Positions 1 to 12,608 are shown, counted from the stretch's first letter. The stretch: DNA of 64,000 nt from Paracentrotus lividus (GCA_940671915.1 CALNVZ010003433.1:13377555-13441554); one strand, 5' to 3'. The notes: generated by a model from the sequence alone, not told the origin. Translations and numbers: made by a program.

Positions 1-968
1 TAATATACATGCCTAAATCGTCACTTTATACTTTCCCGTAACCAATGATTAAAACAGACCATATTAAAGGGTCATTCCATATTATTTACCACTAAAAATA
101 ATATGGAAATCCTATTTTCTCGGAAGGTTTGTATATTTGATACATATGAGATTGTACATGTGGTCAGCTTAAAGGAGGGGATGTGTACTAACGGTCAGAG
201 CAACAACAAAAAAAAGAAAAAAAAAAAAGAATATCCCTGAACTATCAAACGGCCATTGTACCGGAATAAATGATAGTTTAAAAAGGAAATCCGGAATCCA
301 AATTCCGTTTTGATTTCAGAGAAAGTTAGCCGTGACTGTGACCGACTTATGAGGAAGGTATTTCAAAATAATGTGCTACGCATCCCTCAGGTGATATGGG
401 GAGGGGGGGGGGGGCAGTTGCGTAACTCCCGACCTATGCCCAACACTTTGAGATCTCAGGATTCTTCTTCACGATGAAAGTAGAGAACAGTTAAAAATTC
501 TCAGGAGTTCCTTGTAGCCTTTTCGCTGAACGAACTTAAAAGATTACTGAAGTTGAAATGTATTCACCATGGGGGTGGTGGGGCTAAACATTATTGATCC
601 TCTGAGTTTGTTCTGTTTTCCGATCTGTCCTTCTTTTCCTTCGTGTTTTTATCTTTTAATTATGGTGATTTTGATCATTTTGGCCGCCAATCATTTTACA
701 TTAATCAGGATTTGAAAATTGGGGAGGGGGATTAAAGGCCCTTCTTTGTTTGACCAGCATTCAGTTCTGTAAAATACAAACGAGCTGAATGTAATTTAAA
801 TTTGGGATAAGCTTAGGAAAGCGCGCCATCTACACTGTATCATACAAATGAGTTATTCATTTTTACTGCAAATTTAAATAGCAGGCATTGTCTGTCTGTG
901 TTTATCATTAAGTTATTGTAAGCTGGATAGCATACATTTCCAATCGTGTCAGATGTCATTTATGCGAA

Positions 969-1053
<85 letters not shown>

Positions 1054-2118
1054 AATCGCTAACCTACTAATTGCATTATGATTTCTTTTAGTTCCATGTT
1101 TATATCGGATGCTACACTCGAATTTGTCATGATTTTCTGCGATAACACGAATTAAAGTCTTCTTTTTAAAACTTTTATCATATGCATGTATTTTGTTTAA
1201 TTATCTAAGTAAAAGCAAATGTCTGTAGGGTACATGCAAGTAATATGGGCCCCCTAACATGCCTAAGCTCATTTGCCTAATTTGCATAAAATTACAAAAT
1301 GACACACAGTCTAATCTTTGTTTATATGAATCAATAACTACTGCTCTAACTTTTATTGTGAAGAAAAACAATTATCACCAACCCCCCTGTCTGCAATATT
1401 CAAATGTTGACGTCATCACCAAAGTGTCCATATTACCTGCATGTGCAGGTAACACGGGCACATGTATTTAATGTATTTTTAAAAAACTACAATGACTCTA
1501 CTATGTCTGGAATTTGCTTAAAATGTTGAAAATCTTTAACTTTAAGATACTATTTGAAATTATAAGACCCTTCAGTAAATACTTTGACTATATATTTCAT
1601 TGTTTTGTATTTTGTATATTATTTCTTTTTTAATATTATTTAAATATTATTTTCATTATTCAAATCAATATAGGCCTACAATAAGTTATTTATATTGATT
1701 TTATACTGTGAATATACCCGACAAAATCGTAGCAAAGAGATTGATGCCTCATCCCAATCCTAAGTACCAGAATCATTTCCGCCATTTTGGACGGCCCATA
1801 TTACCTGCACTGATGTTGCTATGTCAGGCAAGCATTCAATACCACATAGCACCTCTTCACTACAACAAATTGACCTGTACACGCTAGTATGATTAAAATG
1901 AAACTATAAGCTTACTAAATATACAAACAATTGAGGTTACCCCCTCAAACACTCTTTCACCATCACATTCTGTGACATACCAAATTTTACATCAGGGTAA
2001 AAATTTGCCGTAAGTTTTACCTACCTTGCAGGTTTTCAGGAGTTTTCTCAGAGAAATTTCGGCATTAGATGCTCTCACGATGATAGATTTTCGTATGCCG
2101 TTCATATGAACAACAATA
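1..2118. other. Non-coding, no gene seen
   Basis: AT-rich DNA with short homopolymers (a G run near 400-415, A runs) and no open frame with recognisable protein features. The longest frame, at 1259-1471, has no domain, splice or composition support. Apart from the poly(A) tract listed separately I see nothing definite here. Confidence 0.7.
971..1049 (+). repeat. Poly(A) tract, 79 bases
   Basis: An uninterrupted run of A on the + strand. It could be the tail of an old retroposed sequence, but no recognisable LINE or SINE body precedes it, and its length may be inexact because such runs assemble poorly. Confidence 0.9.
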
Positions 2119-2330
2119 GGGTGTTTTCGCAGGACTCGACTACGGGGAGCTTATTTAGAACGTTAGCATGAAAGAGGGCACTATTTTCAAAATGCCTGCA
2201 AACCCTCGTTTTCTATCTTCTTCAATAACTTTGAATAAAAGTTTCCAATGGTAACCGCACATGTTCCCTTTGGCTTGTGAGACATTGTAACGTCTATTGC
2301 TGCAAGGAAGATTCAATCAGTATATATGGC
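2119..2330 (+). mobile_element. End of a TIR element, family X (left end)
   Basis: Starts with GGGTGTTTTCGC and continues through a segment (ACGGGGAGCTTAT, AGAACGTTAGCAT, a TCTTCTTCAATAACTTT block) that is closely repeated at 41648-41850, where the same family has both ends. The matching inverted end lies at 12555-12608. No transposase is visible. This is either one end of a 10.5 kb composite or a solo fragment. Confidence 0.6.
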
Positions 2331-2618
2331 TTTGATATACAGTGCGACACAGAAAAAACAACTAATTTTAAAAGCATCTGTCACATTGAAATGTTTTGTG
2401 ACTTTGGTGTTTATTTCATCATAAATAGTCACTCTATATTCAGGCGCGTATCCAGGATTTTGCACCCCGGGGGGCCCGACGTGATTTTGGCTCCCCTGTG
2501 TACTTAAAAAAAATGGCAGCCCCCCCCCTCCCGCTGAGCAAACATAGGCCTACGGCTTAAATCCATGTTGAAGGATTTTAAGAATAATTAATTCAAATTT
2601 TTTTTGGGTCTGGTTAGA

Positions 2619-2690
2619 CCATCTTTTATTTATTTATTTCGCCTATATATATATATATTTATATAGGCGAAATAAATGAATAAAAGATGG
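2619..2690. repeat. Hairpin with (TA)n loop
   Basis: CCATCTTTTATTTATTTATT is followed, after GGCGA-type arms and a TA-rich loop, by its near-perfect reverse complement ending AAAAGATGG. A (TA)n run lies just downstream at about 2732-2752. Confidence 0.75.
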
Positions 2691-3299
2691 TTCACTGCAT
2701 AGCACGTTATTCAAGGGGCCCGTTTTCACTATATATATATATATATATATATATTTACTAATAATTTTAGATACGAGCGCGAAGCGCGATCGGATTTTTT
2801 CTCTTCTTTACCACCGAAAAGCATTGAAACTTAGGGGTTTCAATTTCGTTTAGCTCCTCATCAGAATATCATATGAACGGAAATTATAATTTGTCCATCA
2901 AAACGATTTGAAAGCAAGCCTTACAAAATTATTCGAAAATTGACCATCAAGTAATGCGTAATCGAACCAATGTAAATTGATGTTTCGCAGGTCATAATCT
3001 TCATAATCTGGTTAGGCCTACAAGAAAGAAAAATAGGCGAGCGCGAAGCGCGAGCGGAAATTTGATGCATCGGAATGATCTGAAAGCGGGACATTTTATG
3101 CGTTCCTCAGGAACACAATGTGATAACACTTGGAAAAATGATACGAGCGCGAAGCGCGAGCGAAAATTTTGCTCTATCATGTATAGAGACCAGAAGTTTT
3201 TAGGACCAATTTGGCCTCCATAATTTAAAGATTTGTTGCCCAGCAACGAGTGTTCCCCAGTAAGTTTATATGTGAAAGAAAGATGAATTTGTATCTATG

Positions 3300-5470
3300 T
3301 ATCTATATAATTATGATTCTGCTTCCCTCCCTAAGTTTAAGATAAATTTGGCACCCCTAAGTTTAAGCTCAATTTGGCGCCGTACATGTATATTTTAGGT
3401 CAATTTAATGTTCTTTTGTTTAAAATCAATTTGGTGCCCCTTAGTTTCAGGTCAATGTGAAATGCAAAAAATGTAATGTGTAACTAAATAAATGTATAAA
3501 TGTATTGATGGTATTCCATAATATAAATTCTCTCAAGAGGAAAAACAAAAGTGAGCCCGAAGCGCGAGCGAAAATTCTGATGCATTCGAATGATTATGCG
3601 TTCCTCAGGAACACAATGTAATAACACATTGGAAAAAATGATGCGAGCGCGAAGCGAGAGCGAAAATTTTGCAATGTAAATACAGACCAGGAGGCATGGA
3701 ATTTTTAAATTTCGCTTTATCATATTTGAAAAAATTGCAATTTGTTGCCCCTGTAGTTTCAGGCGAATTCGGCACACTTCCACAAGTCTATGATATAGTT
3801 GGATTCCCTATAAGTTGAAGATAAATTTGGCGCCCCTACATTTGAGCTCAATCTGGCGTCCCTAGGTTTAAGATCAATTTGGTGCCCCTTAACTTCAGGT
3901 CAAATCGTCGCCCCTAATTTTTAAGGTCAATTCAGGGCCCCCTAAGTTTCAGATCATTTTGGCGCCCCTAGGTTTAATCTTAATTTAGCGCCCCTAATTT
4001 TAAGATCAATTTGGCACCCTCTTAACTTCAGGTCAATTCGGCGCTCCTTAAGTTTCAGGTCAATTTGAAATGCAAAAACAAATGTAACGTGAAATCAAAT
4101 AAATTCAAATGTTTTGATGGTTAGAATCCCATAAATTATAAAAAATGCAAATTCTGGTAAAAGGAAAAACAAAGGCGAGAGCGAGGAGCGAACGGAAATT
4201 TTGAAGTATTCGAATAATAAGAAAACAGAACAGTTTACGCGTTCCCCAAGAAAACAATGTAATAACTCAATAAAAAAATATGCGAGCGCGAAGCGCGAGC
4301 GAAAATTTTGCTACATGGAAGTTTAAAACTTTGCTCTTTCTACATAGAGAACATTTCAAAGACCCCTTCTGTTTGTTTTGGGTTTTTTTTTGCCCCCTCA
4401 GTTTCTGGTAAATTCGGTACCCTCCCTAAGTTTAGGATAAAGTTTAAGCCCCTAAGTTAAAGTTAAATTTGGCGCCCCTGCATTTGAGCTCAATCTGACG
4501 TCCCTAAGTTTAAGATCATTTTGGCGCCCCCTTAACTTCAGGTCAATTCGGCGCTTCGTAAGTTTCAGATCATTTTGGCGCCCCTACATTTGAGCTAAAT
4601 TTGGCACCCTTATATTAAAGGTCGATTTGGCACCCCTCTTAGTTTAAGTTCGATTTGGCGCCCCCTAATTTTAAGGTCGATTTAGCGCCCCTAAGTTTAA
4701 GGTCGATTTGGAGCCGCTTCCTAAATTCAAGGTCGATTTGGCGCCTCAAAATTTAAGGTCCATTTGGCGCCCCCTAAATTTAAGGTCGATATATCGCCCT
4801 TAAGTTTAAGGTCAATTTGGCGCCCCTTCTAAATTTAAGGTCGCTTTGGCGCCCCAGTGAGTTTGAGTTCGATTTCGCGCCCCTAAATTTATGGTCTTAT
4901 TATTATGGTAGTGCCCCTAAGGTCTATTAGGCGCCCCTTCTAAATTTAAGGTCGATTTGGCGCCCCTGGGTTTAAGGTCAATTTGGCGCCCAACCTATAT
5001 GTTTCTGGTCCATTTGGCGCCCCCTCAGCTTCAGGTCAATTTGGCGCCCCCACCTAAGTTTCGGGTCAATTTGGCGCCCCCACGTTAAGCTCATTTTGGC
5101 GCCTCCTAAATTTAGCGCCGCTAAGTTTAATGTCGATTGGCGCCCCCTCCTAAATCTAAGGTCGATTCGGCGCCTCATCTACATTGCAGGTCAATTTGGC
5201 GCCCCTATGTTTAATTTGGCACCCCTTAGTTTAAGGTCGAGTCGGCGCCCCCTAAATTTAAATCAATTTGGCGCCCTTACTTAGTTCAAGGTCGATTCGG
5301 CGCCCCTAAGTTTATTATCAATTAGGCGCCCCTCAGCTTCAGGTCAATTTGGCGCCCCTACGTTTAAGTTCAATTTGCGCCCCCGTAGCTTAATGTCGAT
5401 TTGGCGCCCCTAAATTAAGGTCGATTTGGCGCCCCTAAGTTTAAGGTCAATTTGGCGCCTTTAGTTTACT
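3300..5470 (+). repeat. Degenerate minisatellite, TTTGGCGCCCCTAAGTTTAA type
   Basis: Dozens of diverged copies of a unit of about 28-40 bases, each with AATTTGGCGCC or GATTTGGCGCC followed by CCTAAGTTTAAGGTC. Density is highest from 4440 to 5470. The core GGCGCC is a palindrome. Short open frames across it (for example 4978-5178) are translations of the repeat, not genes. It makes up most of the interior of the hAT-like element at 2443-5725. Confidence 0.9.
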
Positions 5471-5497
5471 GTCGATGGCGCCCCTAAATTTTTTTAA

Positions 5498-5528
5498 GGG
5501 CGCCCTTCCCCCCCCCTTTTTCCCTCCC

Positions 5529-5559
<31 letters not shown>

Positions 5560-5662
5560 CTCTCTTTCTTCCTTTCTCTTTCCCCCTTCTCTTTTTTCCT
5601 CCTTTTTTCTTCTTTCTTTTTCTTTTCCTTTCTCTTTCTCCCTTTTTCCTCCTCTTTTCGGC
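5498..5662 (+). repeat. Polypyrimidine (CT-rich) tract
   Basis: Almost pure C and T on the + strand, including a CTCTCTCT run. Overlapping open frames on both strands are low-complexity artefacts. It abuts the GC-rich right end of the surrounding element. Confidence 0.9.
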
Positions 5663-5820
5663 GCCCCCTGCGCGCCCCCCGGGGGGCCCGGGCCCGTAAA
5701 GCCCCCCCCCCAGAATACGCGCATGAATATTCAATTATAATTACCAAACGTACAAGTGTATTGTAACGGTCGACTGAGCACTTAGGTTTAGAAAAATCGT
5801 AAAATTTATCTGATAGTATA

Positions 5821-6711
5821 CAGTGTGTCCCACAAAAAATGCTAATGGCACTTAAGTTGGGTATAATATCAAAATTACAATATCATATTCATTCTAACTC
5901 TACACCCGTAAACTTCAATTCGTTTTCTACAACTGGATGAAATTTTATGTAATATGGTCTAAGAATCACAAAGATATTAGCATTTTGTCATTACATATCA
6001 GGAAACCTCTCCATCCAAGTTTGTATTGAGTAGTACCGGATGTGTCGAATAAAGCAAACCCAAGTTTGATCATTAATACTTTGAAAAATATTTCAGAAGT
6101 AATTATGAAATTTATAACACTGTAAAGTGCAACTCATTACCATGTTAATGATACCTCTCTCAGCTCATCAATATCATGTATCACTGAACCCAATTGTTTT
6201 AAATATGTCTTGCAAAATTGTGAGTGGTTCACTTTCACGCAAATTAATAATCAAAGTTGGGTTTCTTTTGAATAACGCACATCAAGGAGCATGAAAGTGA
6301 ACACTGACAGTTTTGCAAGACTCTTTCAGAACAATGGGGTTCAGTGATGCGTGATATTGGTGAGCTAAGGGACATATCATTAGAATGGTAATGAGCTGCA
6401 CTTTACAGTGATATAACTACATAATAACTACTGAAATATTTTTTAAAATATTAATGATCAAACTTGGGTTTATTTTTATTCGACACATCCGGCACTACTC
6501 AATACAAACTTGGATGGAGAGGTTTCCTGATGTGTAATGACAAAATGCTCATATCTTTGTGATTCTTCAACCATATCACATAAAATTTCATCCAGTTGCA
6601 GAAAATGAATTGTAGTTTACGAGTGCAGAGTTAGAATGAATATGATATTGTAATTTTGATATTATACCCATCTATTAAAAGTGCCATTAGCATTTTTTGT
6701 GGGACACACTG
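5821..6711. mobile_element. Mariner-type palindromic MITE
   Basis: The ends are CAGTGTGTCCCACAAAAAA and its reverse complement, flanked by TA on both sides (5819-5820 and 6712-6713). Almost the whole 891 bp is one long inverted repeat with arms of about 430 bp. The CAGTGTGTCCCA-type terminus and TA target site are those of mariner/Tc1 elements. There is no coding capacity. Confidence 0.85.
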
Positions 6712-6713
6712 TA

Positions 6714-7116
6714 TTATACCGAGTTTGAGCAAAAGCAACCCTTCCAATTAATTAGTCTTTTTAAATATTTTGTCCCTTGAATGAATGAATAGACCCAGGA
6801 GGACTGACCTAAAACAATGAATGAAAGCTCAGAAGCCAGGGTTTCTTGTGGCAAAACTTGGAAGAAAGTGCCCAAGGTTCTGAAGGTACTGGTTATGCCA
6901 CCCCTCCCCTCCACCCCCACCCCCCCCCCTGGTACGCCACCATAAAGGAGATAGTACTATGATCTATGCTCTTGACAGGATCTGAGTATCATGAGTAGAA
7001 AACCATAAGTCCTCACCTTTGCCAGTCTGTATCCTTCCTCCCCACCACCACTCAACAAACTTGTCAAAAATTCAAGTGCTCAGTCATCCATGATAGAACA
7101 GGTACAAGTGTGGTAC
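6714..7116. other. Non-coding spacer
   Basis: No gene seen. A short C-rich run lies near 6900-6930. Confidence 0.6.
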
Positions 7117-7408
7117 TGAGGTATCTCACCTCGTCTTCGCGACGGTAAAAAGTATTTAGCAGACATCTCCACATACTTTATTCCGTCGCGAGACGCTCCG
7201 TTGGACAATTTTCAATAAGACTGTCTCAAATAGTCTTTCCCGCGACTCAAGAAACGTTGTATTGAACTGAGTAATAGTAAATTGTCTCCGGAATACGTTT
7301 TCTATTCAACCGTCTCTAAAGTAGTTTCTATAACAATGTCTTCAAAGTAGGACCCAAACTCCGTCTCATAATAGTTTCAAAGTAGTTCTGCGAAGTGAGA
7401 TACTACCC
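7117..7408. mobile_element. Fold-back element, GAGACGTC family
   Basis: Begins GAGGTATCTCACCTCG and ends GCGAAGTGAGATACTACCC, an imperfect inverted pair. The interior is rich in GTCTC-like and CGCGAC words shared with the elements at 8000-8766 and 27835-28077. Confidence 0.55.
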
Positions 7409-7990
7409 TTACTCTTCGTCATGATAATTTATATAAGAAATACATATCCCTAATAATTAAACACATAGGCCGTATTCTGTTACCTGGTTAGAGTTTGTGC
7501 TGTCGCACAGAAAAGTAAGAGGTAATGAGACGAGAATGCAACGCTGATTTGCACGCTTCTCTATGAAGCGTCAGTGAAGCGTGCGTCTTCTAGTACGAAA
7601 GTAGATTCAGATGACGTCATCGGGATCATTTATGTACAACATTTCTAAGAATTTAAACTAGGGGTATAGGTGGTTTAGAATTTGATATGACTTTGCGAGT
7701 TATGTCGGGAGGAAGCTAATTTATCTATTTTCTCGTTAACTTGGATTAAAGGTTGTTAAAACTTTGTTTAATAATGAGGTGCATTTAGAACTGTCCACAC
7801 AGAATTAGATTAATGCAGTTTAATCATCAAAAATGACATTTCTCGACACGATTGAAGTGTTTAGTTTGACCTGACATTTTTGTAGAAAGGACAACTGACG
7901 CAAAAACCAACAATAAACTATAAGTGGCAAGTCACTTTGTCATTACACTGGAAAACGGATTTGGAACTAGTTTTATACTAATTTGAGAAT
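7409..7990. other. Non-coding spacer
   Basis: No gene or clear repeat recognised. Confidence 0.55.
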
Positions 7991-8019
7991 GGTTTGAAAT
8001 TGTTTTGGATGGTTTTTTT

Positions 8020-8476
8020 TTGTCGCGCAGACGTCTCAGAGACGTCTCCGAGATATTCCCACGACCAAGGCGGCGCGATTTCACGTCACGGACGCGGGGG
8101 AGGTCGGGGGGGGGGGGACAGAAACACCGAAAGTGAAAACATAATACACATCAAAATTTGCATACTTCGCACATTAGGACAGAAACTAATGAAAAGGATT
8201 GCGAGCGCAAGCGCGAGCCGGAAATTTTGCCTTATAATAACATTTAGCATTTTATTTGACATACATTTACCTCTTTATTAGCTTCACAAGCTAATCACTA
8301 CATAAAAATTGTTCATTTTATAAAATCGAAGGGCGACGGATCCCCCTTAAAAAATAGAGGGAGGGACACGTCCACCCCGTCTCCCGGATCGCGCGAATGC
8401 TCGCGACAGAAAAAAATTATATTATACGGAGACGTCCTGGAGTATCTCGAGTCGCGGACAAAGTGAGATACCACCT
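8020..8476. mobile_element. GAGACGTC fold-back interrupted by a second repeat
   Basis: GACGTCTC-rich DNA at 8028-8062 and 8430-8476 flanks a block at about 8064-8405. That block is closely related to 26310-26660: a G-run, then ACATTTAGCAT, TTTATTAGCTTCACA and the GCGAGCGCAAGCGCGAGCC motif in the same order. The block therefore looks like a separate element inserted in the fold-back. Confidence 0.55.
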
Positions 8477-8479
8477 TTA

Positions 8480-8766
8480 TGGTGGTATCTCAAGGTATTT
8501 GCCATGAGACTGATTTGAGACTGATTTGGGACGGGTTTGATACGGTTTTGATTTTTGTCGGGGAAAGATCTAAAAGTGGTCGCACAGACGTCCTCATGGA
8601 ATCTCCGCGCATCTCATGAGTCGAGGGAAAATAGAACATGCTTACGAATATGTGTGTTTTTTTTTTCTGTCGTGGAGACGTCTCTGATGATACATAAAAC
8701 AATTATCGGAGACGTCTCCGAGTGTTCGAGTCTCAGAGATATCTCCGCGACGTCAGATACCACTAT
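8480..8766. mobile_element. GAGACGTC fold-back element
   Basis: Bounded by GGTGGTATCTCAAGG and the inverted end GACGTCAGATACCAC, with several GAGACGTCTC palindromes inside. Short open frames on both strands here are by-products of the repeat. Confidence 0.55.
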
Positions 8767-10110
8767 ACGTCCATAATTTCTACAGAGGAGAAAAACCATT
8801 ATCATTTTCAACGAGAATGTAAACATTGTTTCTTTTCAAGACTACTGAATTATATTGAGCACTTGACATAAAATAGCCCACTCGATTTCCTTTTTTGCAT
8901 ATATTAGTGTGTTGCTTGATGTGAGACAAGAAACGTGTTGTCAGTGATAGCAACAACTAGTTATGCAAATTGGACTCAAAATACTAAACGAGTAGTTCTA
9001 TCAGGCAATTGGTTTCGCCCTGAATCTGAAACCTTTGTTGTCATTGTGCTATGTCAGCCATAACCTGGAACCGCTAAGCTTCTCAAAGAAAGATAATCCG
9101 TGCTTTGATAATATACCTTGTTACGCATGGATACATTTTTCATCACAATAAAAGAATTTATCCCGCTCCATTTCAAATATAGCGAGTATACATACATACA
9201 ACATGTACAAAAATAACACACAAAAAGAATGAAACAAATTCCACCATTCTTCAAAGGTCCATATTATATATAATTATTTGATAGATGTAGGGATTCCGAG
9301 GCCGAGTGGATATTGTTAATGAACATTGACGTTTTATTGTTTATGGGTATGACTCTGTAAAGATTGAATATTTAAATAGTGGAAATTACTAATTTTACCC
9401 CTTCCCATTATACAACTTTTGCCCTTCCCAAATAAAAAAAAGGGGAAAAAAACATACAAAATAGTAATAAGGAAAAGATTGATGCGCATGCACCTAACGT
9501 GAACTTTTACGCATGCATGTAGCGTGTATTCGAGGAATCAATATTCAACGTTTCATTGCTTTTGGCCAAATATGGGAACTTCACATTTGTGAAAGAAAAA
9601 TTCGTGGCGCTATTTAGGAGATTAATTCAAAAGAAATAAAACTCCCTTTCCCCTCCTGGTTAATTGTTCCCATTCCAGGCCACTGAATTGTTAATGAATA
9701 GGACGTGATATTTAAAAATGCATGACAAGCGACAATGCACAACACTCGGCAGTCAAAGATAAGCGGCTACAAACAATCATTGTTGCGTCATTATTTCATG
9801 GATTTCCGGTTATAATCTTCGTGCACATTCATTGCACACGAGAAACGTCCAGCTGTACGGAAGTTGTACACGTTTGGGAGGTTTTTTTCGTGCTGGGAGT
9901 TTTTCTCGTGCGGTGCTATTGTTCGATTCTATTGTCAATTGCCGTACAACTCTAAACCACGTAACAGAATACGGGCCATAAGACATACAATCTTAATATG
10001 AGGGTCTCAAAGTTGGGTTTACTCTTTCTTGGGACGCACTGTATACGAGACAAGAACTTACGAAGTATGCAGAATGCGATCAAACCCCGCTTTTGTCATC
10101 TTGCATAAAG
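8767..10110. other. Non-coding, no gene seen
   Basis: AT-rich DNA. A mariner-like terminus (TGGGACGCACTGTATA) ends at about 10044, a solo end with no partner identified. No supported coding sequence. Confidence 0.55.
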
Positions 10111-10111
10111 G

Positions 10112-10240
10112 ATGTCAATGGCGCGGGACAGTGGCTGTATTTTTAACGTCTATTGTTGCAATACGAATTCAATCCAAAGCTAAGGCTACTTTAGGGGAGA
10201 CCTGGGGCAATTGTAACAGTTTTTTCCAAATTTGACCTAT
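10112..10240 (+). mobile_element. Internal fragment of family X
   Basis: The stretch AACGTCTATTGTTGCAATAC and the following bases match 41805-41850, inside the family X copy at 41648-42376. It is followed by GGGGCAATTGTAACAG, a motif repeated at about 11500 and 11886. The copy runs into the assembly gap. Confidence 0.5.
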
Positions 10241-10277
10241 CAGCTTTATTGAAGCTAAATACTTGCTTAAAACTAAA

Positions 10278-10901
10278 NNNNNNNNNNNNNNNNNNNNNNN
10301 NNNNNNNNNNNNNNNNNNNNNNNNNNNNNNNNNNNNNNNNNNNNNNNNNNNNNNNNNNNNNNNNNNNNNNNNNNNNNNNNNNNNNNNNNNNNNNNNNNNN
10401 NNNNNNNNNNNNNNNNNNNNNNNNNNNNNNNNNNNNNNNNNNNNNNNNNNNNNNNNNNNNNNNNNNNNNNNNNNNNNNNNNNNNNNNNNNNNNNNNNNNN
10501 NNNNNNNNNNNNNNNNNNNNNNNNNNNNNNNNNNNNNNNNNNNNNNNNNNNNNNNNNNNNNNNNNNNNNNNNNNNNNNNNNNNNNNNNNNNNNNNNNNNN
10601 NNNNNNNNNNNNNNNNNNNNNNNNNNNNNNNNNNNNNNNNNNNNNNNNNNNNNNNNNNNNNNNNNNNNNNNNNNNNNNNNNNNNNNNNNNNNNNNNNNNN
10701 NNNNNNNNNNNNNNNNNNNNNNNNNNNNNNNNNNNNNNNNNNNNNNNNNNNNNNNNNNNNNNNNNNNNNNNNNNNNNNNNNNNNNNNNNNNNNNNNNNNN
10801 NNNNNNNNNNNNNNNNNNNNNNNNNNNNNNNNNNNNNNNNNNNNNNNNNNNNNNNNNNNNNNNNNNNNNNNNNNNNNNNNNNNNNNNNNNNNNNNNNNNN
10901 N
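10278..10901. other. Assembly gap (624 N)
   Basis: A run of N. Apparent open frames spanning it are meaningless. Confidence 1.
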
Positions 10902-11560
10902 TATGCTCAAACCCAAAACTCACTGCAACTACTGGTAGTAACTCTATGGAAAAGAGTTGTGTACACCAACTGGTATTTGCTATATATCGCTTCGGCAAGC
11001 GTTTAAATTACAAGTTTTCGTGTGGCACCAAACTATTTCGAACAGGTCCAGACCAATACTGAGTCGTATGGTGAGGAGAGGCGGTAAGAGGGTTTCCCTA
11101 AAGCTACAAGAATATCCGGGCTCCCAGGTTAAGGTCAAAATCTACCAACAGGCTGATTTTTGGGAGAATGTACGTTCTCCGAAACGTAGAACGTATAAAG
11201 GTTCTCACTGAGAAACGAGTAGTCCAGTTATAAAGCCAATAAAGACGAGCGCTATATTAGATATGAATGTAATACAAGGCATTTCCCCTTTGCTAAAACA
11301 TAAAAAGAAAGCATAACTATTGATTTTGACTAATACATAAAGGCTGGGCACGGTAGGTTTTTTTTCATAATCAAGCATAGTGTTTTCAGGAGTCAGACGA
11401 CTACTACCGCATAAGACGCATTGAAACAATAAACCTTGGTAATGAGAAGAAAAAAGAACTAGGTATGCCCGCAGTAGGGGAACCGGGGACAAATGTAACA
11501 CGGGGCAATTGTAAACAGAGGCCTCCAATTCCGTAGCAGAAACACGCACCCTATAACTCA
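10902..11560 (-). mobile_element. Inverted partial copy of family X
   Basis: Reads in reverse orientation relative to 41850-42300. Shared blocks include GCTCAAACCC, CGCTTCGGCAAGCGTTTAAA and the GAGAACGTAC/ACGTTCTACG pair. The TTTAGCAAAGG-type block and AAAAAGAACTAGGTAT also match in reverse. No coding capacity. Confidence 0.55.
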
Positions 11561-11885
11561 AAATTTGTAGAGAACAATGCGCCATTTACCAGATCGCTCC
11601 ACATGCTGTATCGGAGTCGTTAGCAGATTTAAAACGTTCGTGGAATCTCTTCTAATCAGCGGAAAAAACCGTTTTTTTGAGCATGAAAAGTAAGTAATTT
11701 ACATTACCAATTGGTTTTTTCTTCTTGGACAAATATGTGGAACTGAAGCTACGGCGTGTCATTTTTGTATATTGTAGAAATTATTGTTCCCTTCTAGGCC
11801 AATATTTTTGTCTAAACAGTTTTCAACCCGCCACGAATACCGAAGCCTAAGATAGAAATCTCTCCAAATAATGGTACATACATGC

Positions 11886-11921
11886 CAGGGCAATTGTAAC
11901 AATGCTGTTACAATTGCCCCT
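11886..11921. repeat. Short palindrome GGGCAATTGTAACA / TGTTACAATTGCCC
   Basis: Perfect 14-bp arms with a 4-base centre. The same GGGGCAATTGTAACA word occurs singly at about 10203 and 11503, so these may be ends of another small element. Confidence 0.6.
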
Positions 11922-12554
11922 GTTTTCTGTTAAAGTAACTCCCGTAGGAACTCACAGGTATTTCAAGGCATCGATTTTTGTCCGCTGGAATCAACACCAA
12001 GCTATTAATATAGACCCAAGTCAAAGGGCGCGAACAGGAGCGCTAATAGTAATTGGAAAAGTTGTGAGGGCGCAATCGGAGCGGTGAAAGTGGGAGAGCG
12101 AGTGGGGGGAGGGGGGGGGGGGCTGCAGACTAAAAATCACAAAATGTATCGGTCATTTTTTTCCGTTTGGTACACGTTCGCTGACGAAGCCCTCCAGGCT
12201 CCTGGCCCCCTGCAATTACAAATTGTCCGGAATTTGTTCAATTGCCTGTATAATCAGAGTAATTAAAAGCATACCCATAAGGAAACCTCTTGAACCAATG
12301 GAGGCTAATAAATTAGAGATCGTCTCCGAGAGTCTCACCACAAGAACCGTCTCGCGACAAATTCTCACTAAATCTCGGAGAGACGGAATTTTTTTGCTCA
12401 TAAATTGTGGCGGAAGACGTATTGTCGATGTATTATGCTTTAGCAAACAAAAGGTAACCATACCTATTAATTCTCGACATGAAAATTAAATACTTTGAAC
12501 ATATCATGGTTTAATACGTTGTTTGTTATGAAATGCTATTTTGAAAATAAAGCC

Positions 12555-12608
12555 TTTCATAATGCTAACGTTCTAGATTAGCTCCTCCGTAGTCCAGCGA
12601 AAGCACCC
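12555..12608 (-). mobile_element. Family X terminus (right end)
   Basis: ATGCTAACGTTCTAGATTAG followed by GTAGTCCAGCGAAAGCACCC. This is the inverted counterpart of the end at 2119 and nearly identical to the right end at 42325-42376. Confidence 0.65.

Larger units (their letters stand above)
2443..5725. mobile_element. hAT-like non-autonomous element carrying a minisatellite
   Basis: The termini are inverted (GGCGCGTATCC on the left, AATACGCGCATG on the right). They are flanked by near-identical 8-bp direct repeats, TATATTCA at 2435-2442 and AATATTCA at 5726-5733 (7 of 8 match). An 8-bp target duplication is characteristic of hAT transposons. Inside are a small hairpin, several GAGCGCGAAGCGCGAGC motifs (2775-4300), a long GGCGCC minisatellite and a pyrimidine tract. 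There is no transposase frame, so it is non-autonomous. Elements at 23940-24156 and 48352-49941 have similar ends. Confidence 0.7.

Noticed and set aside
5447-5747. Arginine/lysine/glutamate-rich frames on the minus strand
   Set aside because: They are products of the polypyrimidine tract.
10191-11006. Long open frames of 229-247 residues
   Set aside because: They are translations of an N run in an assembly gap.
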